A stretch of 5,248 bases of DNA, taken from positions 1 to 5,248 of the forward strand of contig CAMPAP010000066.1 in NCBI GenBank assembly GCA_946631935.1, in the 5' to 3' direction. The position numbers were made by a program, and so were the translations under genes. Under the pieces are notes generated by a model. It was not told where the DNA came from. It did not search any database and worked only from the letters and a program-made list of their open reading frames with translations. Positions 1 through 5,248 of the stretch are shown here, piece by piece. The stretch's first letter is position 1. Every line of letters begins with the position of its first letter. The stretch is from an uncultured Lachnospiraceae bacterium. GTDB taxonomy: Bacteria; Bacillota; Clostridia; Lachnospirales; Lachnospiraceae.

Positions 1-193
1 AGGGCTGGAGCAAGGGCTGGAGCAAGGGCTGGAGCAAGGGCTGGAGCAAGGGCTGGAGCAAGGGCTGGAACGGGGTATAGCGGCACTGTCGGACGCTATT
101 CAAAGAATAAAAAACGGAGCCTCGGTGGAGGAGCTTATTCGTTCCGGTGTGGATGAGGAAGTGGCCCATAAAGCTGAAATGCTGGTAAAATGA
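1..193 (+). CDS. Rpn family recombination-promoting nuclease / PD-(D/E)XK transposase, C-terminal fragment
   Basis: This is the 3' end of a gene that begins left of the window; the frame is open from base 2 to the TGA at 191-193. The visible tail is five GLEQ units, one GLER unit, then a helical segment beginning GIAALSDAIQRIKNG and ending EEVAHKAEMLVK. Charged four-residue repeats (GLEQ, GLER, EGRE and similar) followed by a short 'NGxSxEEL' helical segment are typical of the C-terminus of Rpn/PD-(D/E)XK transposase-like proteins in Clostridia. Family members are proposed to nick DNA and promote recombination. The nuclease core with its catalytic acidic and lysine residues lies outside the window, so the assignment rests on the tail alone. 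Nothing links it functionally to the pot operon, and a promoter and hairpin separate the two. A different protein with a coiled-coil repeat tail is possible. Confidence 0.6.
   Translation, partial: GLEQGLEQGLEQGLEQGLEQGLERGIAALSDAIQRIKNGASVEELIRSGVDEEVAHKAEMLVK
2..73 (+). repeat. 12-bp tandem repeat, about six units, in-frame
   Basis: The unit GGGCTGGAGCAA occurs five times without a mismatch (2-61). A sixth, diverged unit GGGCTGGAACGG follows (62-73). Base 1 matches the last base of a preceding unit, so the array probably continues to the left. Each unit is four codons (Gly-Leu-Glu-Gln), so gain or loss of units changes protein length but not frame. The lack of any synonymous change among five units points to recent expansion by slippage or recombination. 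Confidence 0.95.
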
Positions 194-217
194 GCGTCAA
201 TTCCGATTAAATAATAC

Positions 218-245
218 TTGACTTTTGGTTCAGTACCAATATAAT
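218..245 (+). promoter_or_regulatory. Strong sigma-A/sigma-70 type promoter upstream of the regulator-pot operon
   Basis: The -35 box TTGACT (218-223) matches the consensus at five of six positions, and the -10 box TATAAT (240-245) matches fully, with a 16-bp spacer. Transcription would start near 251-253 and run toward the regulator at 352. This is the best promoter match I see in the window and the natural one for the operon. The spacer holds a 15-bp interrupted palindrome (225-239), which could be an operator. Boxes and spacing are seen directly; use in the cell is inferred. Confidence 0.72.
225..239. promoter_or_regulatory. Interrupted palindrome between -35 and -10, candidate operator
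   Basis: TTGGT (225-229) and ACCAA (235-239) are perfect inverted copies separated by TCAGT. The element fills almost the whole spacer of the promoter at 218-245, a position where a bound repressor would block RNA polymerase. The adjacent XRE-cupin regulator is the obvious candidate to bind it. Arms of only five bases can arise by chance, so this is suggestive only. Confidence 0.35.
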
Positions 246-256
246 TGTTTGTGGAT

Positions 257-288
257 AAATACGATCATGCTTGCATGATCGTATTTTT
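257..288 (+). terminator. Perfect 14-bp hairpin with T tract, probable Rho-independent terminator
   Basis: The left arm AAATACGATCATGC (257-270) is exactly complementary to the right arm GCATGATCGTATTT (273-286), around a TT centre that would open to a CTTG tetraloop. Five T residues end the structure (284-288), three of them inside the stem. It lies 63 bases after the upstream stop codon and could end that transcript. However, it begins only about 5 nt after the predicted start of the promoter at 218-245, so it could instead be the structured 5' end of the operon mRNA or a DNA operator. The U tract is short, so I hold the terminator call with moderate confidence; the hairpin itself is certain. 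Confidence 0.6.
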
Positions 289-351
289 GACGTAAGGATT
301 TCTACTTATACTTATATGAGTGAAGTTTTTATATGAATAAAGATCCGTGTT

Positions 352-942
352 TTGTATCTTCATACATTGCCCGGATCAGAAAGCCGGATCAAGGTGGAAA
401 TAGAAGCAGAGATAGGAAAGAGAATAAAGGAACTGAGGAAAAAGAACGGACTTACCCAGGAGGAACTTGCAAGCAGGACGGAGCTTACAAAGAGTTTTAT
501 CTGCCAACTTGAAAAGGGTCAGACAGCACCTTCCGTTTCAACGCTTCAGGATATCGTTGAGTGCCTTGGAACCAATCTTTCGGATTTTTTCAGTGAAGAG
601 AAAGTTCCCCAGATCGTTTACAAAAAGGACGACTATTTCGAAAAGGAAGATAAAAACGGAAATGTCGTTAAATGGCTTGTTTCATCGGCACAGTCCAAGA
701 GTATAGAACCCATTCTTGTTAAGCTCATGCCGGGGAAATCCCTCGCACCGGATACGCCTCATGAAGGAGAGGAGTTCGGATATGTGCTTGAAGGAGCCAT
801 AAAGCTTACCTTTGATGATAAGTCATATACCGTAAGGGCGGGTGATTCATTCATCTATCCGGCAAGCAAGAATCACTGCATTTCATCTGCCGGAAAAAGT
901 GAAGCACAGTTTTTGTGGATCAGCACGCCTCCCAGTTTTTAA
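352..942 (+). CDS. XRE-family transcriptional regulator with C-terminal cupin domain (PuuR-like)
   Basis: This is a predicted cytoplasmic DNA-binding regulator. Numbered from the TTG at 352 (196 aa), an HTH_XRE domain spans about residues 21-80: IGKRIKELRKKNGLTQEELA, then the recognition helix region ELTKSFICQLEKG, then PSVSTLQDIVECLGTNLSDFF. A cupin_2 barrel spans about 118-193, with motif 1 near HEGEEFGYVLEG (137-148) and motif 2 near AGDSFIYP with a later His (163-175). In PuuR-like relatives the cupin binds a small ligand, and several control polyamine genes; placement before potABCD suggests the same here. The start is uncertain. TTG 352 gives the longest frame, while GTG 394 gives 182 aa and the usual short family N-terminus just ahead of IGKRI. 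Neither has a convincing Shine-Dalgarno site. The frame is closed upstream by TGA at 334-336. The regulated ligand is inferred, not seen. Confidence 0.88.
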   Translation: MYLHTLPGSESRIKVEIEAEIGKRIKELRKKNGLTQEELASRTELTKSFICQLEKGQTAPSVSTLQDIVECLGTNLSDFFSEEKVPQIVYKKDDYFEKEDKNGNVVKWLVSSAQSKSIEPILVKLMPGKSLAPDTPHEGEEFGYVLEGAIKLTFDDKSYTVRAGDSFIYPASKNHCISSAGKSEAQFLWISTPPSF

Positions 943-975
943 GGCCTGGGCAGCAGGTACGGATCAACAGATTAT

Positions 976-988
976 CCGGCATTGCCGG
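976..988. repeat. Short palindrome between regulator and potA
   Basis: CCGGCA-T-TGCCGG is a perfect 6-bp inverted repeat around one base, in the 74-bp gap between the regulator and potA. No T tract follows, so it is not a standard terminator. A further CCGG lies in the potA ribosome site region (1005-1008). It may be a small mRNA stem affecting potA translation or an operator half-site, or it may be chance. Confidence 0.3.
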
Positions 989-1016
989 TGTAAGTAAAGA
1001 ATAACCGGAGAATACC

Positions 1017-2087
1017 ATGTCAGATGTAATACTTCAGATGGAACATATAGATAAATCCTTCGATGGGAAAAAGATCCTTAAGGACTTCAATCTCGAGATC
1101 GGAAGGAATGAGTTCGTGACCCTCCTTGGACCCTCCGGATGCGGAAAGTCAACCATACTCAGGATCATCGGAGGCTTCGTTAATCCCGACAGCGGCAGGG
1201 TTTTATTTGAGGGCAAAGATATAACTCATCTGCCGCCGGAAAAAAGGAATGTCAATACCGTATTTCAGAAGTATTCTCTTTTTCCCCACATGAATGTGGC
1301 GGAGAATATCGCTTTCGGACTTAAGCTCAAGAAAAAGAGCAGTGCATATATAAGGGATAAGATAGAATACGCGCTTAAGCTTGTTAACCTTGAAGGATAT
1401 GAAAGCAGAGATACCACATCCTTAAGCGGTGGCCAGCAGCAAAGAGTTGCCATAGCAAGAGCCATCGTCAATGAACCTCAGGTCCTTCTTCTCGATGAGC
1501 CTTTGGGAGCCCTTGATCTTAAGCTCCGTCATGAGATGCAGAGAGAACTAATCAAGATAAAAAAAGAAGTCGGGATCACATTCCTTTATGTTACCCATGA
1601 TCAGGAAGAAGCACTCATGATGAGTGACAGGATCATAGTAATGAATAAGGGAATCATCCAGCAGGCGGGTAATTCCAAGGATATATATGATGAGCCCCAG
1701 AATGCATTTGTTGCAGACTTTATAGGAGAAAGCAATATCATAGACGGCATCATGGTAAGGGACTGTCTGGTGAGTATCCAGGGAGTTTCTTTTCAGTGTG
1801 TAGATACCGGATTCGGGATAAACAAACCCGTTGACGTTGTCATCAGGCCGGAAGATCTTGAGATCGTTGAAAAAGGAAAAGGATATCTTGACGGACAGGT
1901 GATCTCCGTGATCTTTAAGGGTGCATATTATGAGATCAAGGTAAAGGTTAATGACTACGAATGGATGATACAGAGTGTCAATCCCGCTCCTGTGGGAGAT
2001 ATTGTCGGACTTACAATACTTCCTGACAATATCCAGATCATGCATAAGCCCGTCAGCGATGATGAGGAGGTTTCAAGGGATGAATGA
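1017..2087 (+). CDS. potA: Spermidine/putrescine ABC transporter ATP-binding protein PotA
   Basis: This is the cytoplasmic ATPase that powers polyamine import, 356 aa, close to the usual PotA length. All nucleotide-binding motifs are intact: Walker A GPSGCGKST (38-46), Q-loop Q84 in VFQKYSLFPHM, signature LSGGQ (136-140), Walker B LLLDEP (157-162), D-loop ALD (165-167) and switch His194 in YVTHDQEEA. The YVTHDQ motif and a C-terminal TOBE-type region (about 275-343, with VVIRPEDLEI) place it in the PotA/MalK/FbpC group of importer ATPases. The operon partners identify the substrate class as polyamines. ATG 1017 is supported by CCGGAG (1005-1010), six bases upstream. The last eight bases overlap potB. 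No damage or missing residue is visible. Confidence 0.96.
   Translation: MSDVILQMEHIDKSFDGKKILKDFNLEIGRNEFVTLLGPSGCGKSTILRIIGGFVNPDSGRVLFEGKDITHLPPEKRNVNTVFQKYSLFPHMNVAENIAFGLKLKKKSSAYIRDKIEYALKLVNLEGYESRDTTSLSGGQQQRVAIARAIVNEPQVLLLDEPLGALDLKLRHEMQRELIKIKKEVGITFLYVTHDQEEALMMSDRIIVMNKGIIQQAGNSKDIYDEPQNAFVADFIGESNIIDGIMVRDCLVSIQGVSFQCVDTGFGINKPVDVVIRPEDLEIVEKGKGYLDGQVISVIFKGAYYEIKVKVNDYEWMIQSVNPAPVGDIVGLTILPDNIQIMHKPVSDDEEVSRDE
2064..2070 (+). promoter_or_regulatory. Ribosome binding site that sets the potB start
   Basis: GAGGAGG lies inside the 3' end of potA, nine bases before ATG 2080. It decides between that ATG and earlier in-frame ATGs (1975, 2059, 2062), which would make potB overlap potA by up to 113 bases and add a non-homologous N-terminus. 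Confidence 0.8.
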
Positions 2088-2919
2088 ACTGGAAGAAAGG
2101 AGCAGTAAAAGGCACTGGCTTGCAACTCCCTACGCGATCTGGATAATCGTTTTTACCGTACTTCCTCTGATCGTTATCTTCAGGTATGCCCTCACGGACA
2201 GTGCCGGACATTTTACGCTGGAAAATACAGCAGCCGTCACCTCCCCCATCAATATGAAGGCAATGTGGTTTTCGCTTAAGATCGCATTCGGATGTACGGT
2301 ATTTTGCATACTTCTTGCATACCCGATGGTTCTTGCCATGAAGCATTTGGGACTTGGAAGAAGAGGTATATCGCTTTTTATAATAATCCTTCCCATGTGG
2401 ATGAATTTCATACTAAGGATCCTGGCCTGGCAGATGATCCTTTCCAACAACGGGATCCTTAATCTTATGATCACAAAGCTGGGATTTAAGCCCGTGGCTG
2501 TGGCAAATACCCCGACAGCCATCATGATAGGCGTCGTATATGATTATCTGCCATATATGATCCTTCCGATCTATACGGCAATAATGGATATAAGCGATGA
2601 TCTCATAGAAGCCGCCAAGGATCTTGGAGCGGGGAGTTTTACGGTATTTTTCAAGGTTGTTTTTCCTCTGTCGATTCCGGGCCTTTTAAGCGGAACCGTA
2701 ATGGTCTTTGTTCCCTCAATGACTTCCTTTGTCATATCGGACATACTTGGAGGAGGAAAGCTTCAGCTTATCGGAAATATCATCGAGCAGGATTTTATTT
2801 CCGGAAATAACTGGCACATGGGTTCGGGACTCAGCGTTGCACTTATGATCTTTGTTCTTATCAGCATGGAATTTACCATAAGGGAAGAAAAAACGGGAAG
2901 AGAATCGGTCATCTGGTAA
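2080..2919 (+). CDS. potB: Spermidine/putrescine ABC transporter permease PotB
   Basis: This is an integral inner-membrane subunit of the polyamine importer, 279 aa from ATG 2080. It begins MNELEERSSKRHWLATPYAI, a short cytoplasmic segment leading into the first membrane helix, as in PotB proteins. Six hydrophobic helices are visible at roughly 16-37, 64-87, 98-120, 145-166, 200-221 and 247-265. The EAA loop that docks on the ATPase is clear: EAAKDLGAG (177-185) continuing through FFKVVFPLSIPG to residue 201. The binding-protein-dependent permease domain covers about 60-265. The start ATGAATGA overlaps the potA stop by eight bases, with its own strong ribosome site, which suggests coupled translation. 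The pairing with potC just downstream supports PotB over other class I permeases. Confidence 0.94.
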   Translation: MNELEERSSKRHWLATPYAIWIIVFTVLPLIVIFRYALTDSAGHFTLENTAAVTSPINMKAMWFSLKIAFGCTVFCILLAYPMVLAMKHLGLGRRGISLFIIILPMWMNFILRILAWQMILSNNGILNLMITKLGFKPVAVANTPTAIMIGVVYDYLPYMILPIYTAIMDISDDLIEAAKDLGAGSFTVFFKVVFPLSIPGLLSGTVMVFVPSMTSFVISDILGGGKLQLIGNIIEQDFISGNNWHMGSGLSVALMIFVLISMEFTIREEKTGRESVIW

Positions 2920-2920
2920 C

Positions 2921-3721
2921 ATGAAGAGATTTAAAGATATAATCAGCGGAATATATATAGGCTTTATCGGACTGATCCTTTATGCGCCGATACTTGTTCT
3001 TATCGTGCTTTCTTTTAATGCGTCAAGATCCCGTGTTACATGGGGCGGCTTTACCTTTGACTGGTATATCAGGCTGTTTTCAAACCAGCAGATCCTGGAG
3101 GCACTTTTTACGACACTCATACTTGCCTTCGCATCTTCTGCCGTCTCGGTGCTTGTGGGAGTTCCCGGAGCCCTGGGGATCCATGCCATGAACAAAAAAA
3201 AATACGGGATATTCATGACTCTTACAAATATCCCCATGCTCAATGCGGATATCGTTACCGGCATAGCACTGATGCTGTGGTTTGTTCACTTTATACCTCT
3301 TGGATTCGGAAGCGTGCTTTTAGCTCATATCACCTTCAATATCCCCTATGTCATACTCAGCGTTATGCCAAGGATACAGCAGATGAACTTGTCCGTATAT
3401 GAGGCTACAAGAGATCTGGGAGCGGGACCTGTTTATGCATTTTTCAAGGTGCTTCTACCCGAGATGATGCCCGGTATCATATCCGGGTTTTTCATGGCTT
3501 TTACCATGTCCATGGATGATTTTGTCATAACATATTTTACAAAGGGAGCCGGGGTCAATACTCTGTCGACCATGATCTACGGTGAGATAAGAAAGGGCAT
3601 AAAGCCTGAGATGTACGCACTCTCCACCATCATTTTTGTAGCAGTAAGCATAATTCTGCTTTGTGTAAATACATTATCTGAAAAACATAAAAATCATATT
3701 GTAGAGGAGAAAAATCTGTAA
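2921..3721 (+). CDS. potC: Spermidine/putrescine ABC transporter permease PotC
   Basis: This is the second membrane subunit, forming the channel with PotB; 266 aa, a normal PotC length. Hydrophobic helices fall at about 9-32, 61-86, 97-122, 131-150, 185-206 and 231-252. The EAA loop reads EATRDLGAG (161-169) and runs through FFKVLLPEMMPG to 185. The segment SMDDFVITYFTKGAGVNTLS (197-216) is characteristic of PotC. ATG 2921 starts one base after the potB stop (TAA, C, ATG). No Shine-Dalgarno sequence lies in the preceding 15 bases; the nearest purine tract, GGGAAGAG (2895-2902), is about 18 bases away. Translation therefore probably depends on ribosomes finishing potB. The stop codon overlaps the potD start by one base. 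Confidence 0.94.
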   Translation: MKRFKDIISGIYIGFIGLILYAPILVLIVLSFNASRSRVTWGGFTFDWYIRLFSNQQILEALFTTLILAFASSAVSVLVGVPGALGIHAMNKKKYGIFMTLTNIPMLNADIVTGIALMLWFVHFIPLGFGSVLLAHITFNIPYVILSVMPRIQQMNLSVYEATRDLGAGPVYAFFKVLLPEMMPGIISGFFMAFTMSMDDFVITYFTKGAGVNTLSTMIYGEIRKGIKPEMYALSTIIFVAVSIILLCVNTLSEKHKNHIVEEKNL

Positions 3722-4788
3722 TGAAAAAAAATCGTTTTAGCTTCAAAAAGATTGCTGCGATCATCATGATGGCAGCACTGGTGATCCCTGCAGGAGGCTG
3801 CGGAAAGGCAGCTGCCGTAGGAGAGATAACCGTTATCAACTACGGCGAATATCTTGATCCCGACATGCTTGATCTTTTTACCAAAGAGACAGGTATCAAG
3901 GTCAATTATGAGGAGGCCATCACTCCCGAAGAGATGTATACAAAGTACAGCTCCGGAGCCATCAAGTATGATCTTGTATGTTCATCCGATTACATGATGA
4001 AGAAGATGATCCTTGAAGGTGATTTCCAGGAGATTCCCTGGGATGCCATGGAGAATAAGGACAATATCGGTGATAAGTTTTATGAGTTTTCCAGCGCTTT
4101 CGATCCCGGAAACAAATACTGCGTGCCTTATTTCTGGGGAACTCTCGGAATCCTTTATGATACCACCAAGGTTAAGGGACCTGTTGACAGCTGGGATGTG
4201 CTTTTTAACGGAGAATATGCGGGAGACATCATCATGCAGAACAGCATGAAGGATACCTTTATGGTGGCCCTTAAGTATCTGGGATATTCCGTAAATACCG
4301 ATAACCCTGATGAGCTGAAAGAGGCCCAGCAGCTTCTCCTTGCACAGAAGCCCGATGTACAGGCTTATCTTGTTGATGAGGCACGTGATGAAGTTGTTGC
4401 GGGAAATGCTGCAATGGCCGTTGTTTATTCCGGAGAGGCATATCTCGGACATGAGTATAATAATGATCTTGCCTACGTAGTACCCAAGGAAGGATCCAAT
4501 GTATGGATCGACTGCTGGGCCATCACCAAGGAATGCGAGCATCCCGAGTATGCCGCAAAGTTCCTTGATTTCCTCTGCAGGGAAGATGTGGGAATGACTA
4601 ATTTCGAGTATATCTATTATTCAACTCCCAATGAGAAGGTTGTAGAGAATATGGACGAAGAACTCAGAAACGATGAGAGTATCGTTCCCTCCGATGCTTC
4701 CGTTGAGAAATGCGAAGTCTGCGTCCAGGTAGATGATGATGTAACAGCTCTGATGAATGAACTCTGGAAAGAACTTAAGTCAGAATAA
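3721..4788 (+). CDS. potD: Spermidine/putrescine-binding lipoprotein PotD
   Basis: This is the extracellular, lipid-anchored polyamine-binding protein that feeds PotBC; 355 aa. The N-terminus is a lipoprotein signal: basic MKKNRFSFKK, a hydrophobic core (11-23), and AGGC with the lipidated Cys at 27 (Ala at -3 is slightly atypical). The mature part is a periplasmic-binding-protein type 2 fold (about 35-352). By eye against E. coli PotD from memory, pocket positions correspond to Y41 (Trp34), Y44 (Tyr37), S89 (Ser83), Y91 (Tyr85), S175 (Asp168), D178 (Glu171), Y236 (Trp229), W262 (Trp255), D264 (Asp257), Y300 (Tyr293) and probably Q336 (Gln327). The fold and most ligand contacts are kept, with one acidic position neutral and two Trp replaced by Tyr. 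Seven further cysteines are unusual for an exported protein. GAGGAG (3704-3709) lies 11 bases before ATG 3721. Which polyamine is preferred cannot be read from sequence. Confidence 0.95.
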   Translation: MKKNRFSFKKIAAIIMMAALVIPAGGCGKAAAVGEITVINYGEYLDPDMLDLFTKETGIKVNYEEAITPEEMYTKYSSGAIKYDLVCSSDYMMKKMILEGDFQEIPWDAMENKDNIGDKFYEFSSAFDPGNKYCVPYFWGTLGILYDTTKVKGPVDSWDVLFNGEYAGDIIMQNSMKDTFMVALKYLGYSVNTDNPDELKEAQQLLLAQKPDVQAYLVDEARDEVVAGNAAMAVVYSGEAYLGHEYNNDLAYVVPKEGSNVWIDCWAITKECEHPEYAAKFLDFLCREDVGMTNFEYIYYSTPNEKVVENMDEELRNDESIVPSDASVEKCEVCVQVDDDVTALMNELWKELKSE

Positions 4789-4803
4789 GAAAGAGAAACC
4801 GGA

Positions 4804-5248
4804 ATGGGATTTAGTATTCTTACAGGTGAACAATTAGATGCGGATAAACATCTTGCACAGATCATGGCCATCGATGAGCTTGTATACGGCGGCATCGATG
4901 GCGGGTTTGTGGGAAAGATCGAGAATCTCAGAAGCAGATTTCTGAGAAATAAAAGATCTTTTGTCTGTCTTGCTGAAAATGACAATATTGTCGGATATAT
5001 AAATTTCTTTCCGGTTTGCGACAATCTGTTCCACCAGCTTATAGGTCCCGTCAGATTCGGAAAAGATGTCAGAGAGAAGGATTACAGAAAACTCGTCGAA
5101 TCAGGTAATGCCACCGGTTATACCGAAGAGCCCCAAAACGAAGATGACGTTTTTTTTGCGGAGCTTAAAGCCTTCGATGATGAGGACGGATACTTTATCG
5201 AGTATGAAAAGTTCGAAGATGTCAGAAAGTATTTTCTGGAAAAACTTG
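4804..5248 (+). CDS. GNAT-like N-acetyltransferase, N-terminal part (cut by window edge)
   Basis: The frame is open from ATG 4804 to the edge (148 codons) and the end is not seen. It starts 15 bases after the potD stop with no terminator between, so it is very probably co-transcribed with the transporter. A weak ribosome site AAGAG (4791-4795) precedes ATG 4804; ATG 4864 is a less likely start. The N-terminal pattern fits the first half of a GNAT fold: a strand, helices around IMAIDELVYGG and GKIENLRSRFLRNK (about 18-50), then FVCLAENDNIVGYINFFPV (53-71), the usual beta2-beta3 hairpin. The acetyl-CoA loop (Q/RxxGxG/A) would lie beyond the window or after the unusual acidic stretch at about 107-140 (TEEPQNEDDVFF, FDDEDGYFIEYEKFEDV). 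A role in acetylating polyamines would be attractive but is only inferred from position. Without the CoA loop the family call is moderate. Confidence 0.6.
   Translation, partial: MGFSILTGEQLDADKHLAQIMAIDELVYGGIDGGFVGKIENLRSRFLRNKRSFVCLAENDNIVGYINFFPVCDNLFHQLIGPVRFGKDVREKDYRKLVESGNATGYTEEPQNEDDVFFAELKAFDDEDGYFIEYEKFEDVRKYFLEKL

Noticed and set aside
1..73. Repeat array as a CRISPR or attachment-site array
   Set aside because: Units are contiguous 12-mers with no spacers, and they read in frame as GLEQ in a coding tail.
287..318. Second promoter with TTGACG (287-292) and TATACT (307-312) or TATATG (313-318)
   Set aside because: Spacers are 14 and 20 bp, outside the usable range, and the -35 overlaps the hairpin T tract.
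194..351. Riboswitch or T-box in the leader
   Set aside because: The leader is only about 100 nt, and apart from one simple hairpin I see no conserved riboswitch or T-box core.
333..512. 59-codon frame from ATG 333 as a separate small gene
   Set aside because: It overlaps the HTH coding region, and its product is a low-complexity basic/polar sequence that looks like an out-of-frame reading.
1975..2079. Longer potB starting at ATG 1975
   Set aside because: It would overlap potA by 113 bases, has no family-like N-terminus, and a strong ribosome site points to ATG 2080.
3982..4542. 186-codon open frame on the minus strand inside potD
   Set aside because: It is antisense to a well-conserved gene and its product shows no recognisable domain; it is a shadow of potD codon usage. 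The other minus-strand frames across potA-potC are rejected for the same reason.

Overview
The window looks like chromosomal DNA from a low-to-moderate GC Gram-positive anaerobe. My best guess is a Clostridia member of the Lachnospiraceae type. The signs are AGGAGG-like ribosome sites, heavy use of CTT, ATA/ATC, AGA and GGA codons, a lipoprotein PotD, an Rpn-type gene with a tandem-repeat tail, and a cupin-type HTH regulator placed directly before potABCD. The genus cannot be fixed from the sequence alone.

Layout. Bases 1-193 are the 3' end of an Rpn/PD-(D/E)XK-type transposase-nuclease gene, whose C-terminal tail is built on a perfect 12-bp tandem repeat (GLEQ per unit). Bases 194-351 are intergenic. 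They hold a very good sigma-A-type promoter (TTGACT, 16 bp, TATAAT) with a small palindrome in its spacer, followed at once by a perfect 14-bp hairpin with a short T tract. From 352 to the right edge every gene is on the plus strand and tightly packed: an XRE-cupin regulator, potA, potB, potC, potD, and the start of a GNAT-like gene cut by the window edge. potA/potB overlap by 8 nt, potB/potC are 1 nt apart, potC/potD overlap by 1 nt, and potD is 15 nt from the GNAT-like gene. I see no terminator after 288, so this reads as one operon.

How the genes fit. PotA (ATPase), PotB and PotC (permeases) and PotD (lipid-anchored binding protein) make a complete spermidine/putrescine ABC importer. The regulator resembles the PuuR-like HTH-cupin group and probably adjusts the operon to polyamine or a related small ligand. 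The GNAT-like protein may act on the imported substrate or on something unrelated.

The system itself is familiar. The less ordinary points are the promoter-hairpin arrangement ahead of the regulator, the unresolved regulator start, PotD's altered binding-pocket positions and many cysteines, and the acidic stretch in the co-transcribed GNAT-like protein. I did not find a clearly undescribed system.
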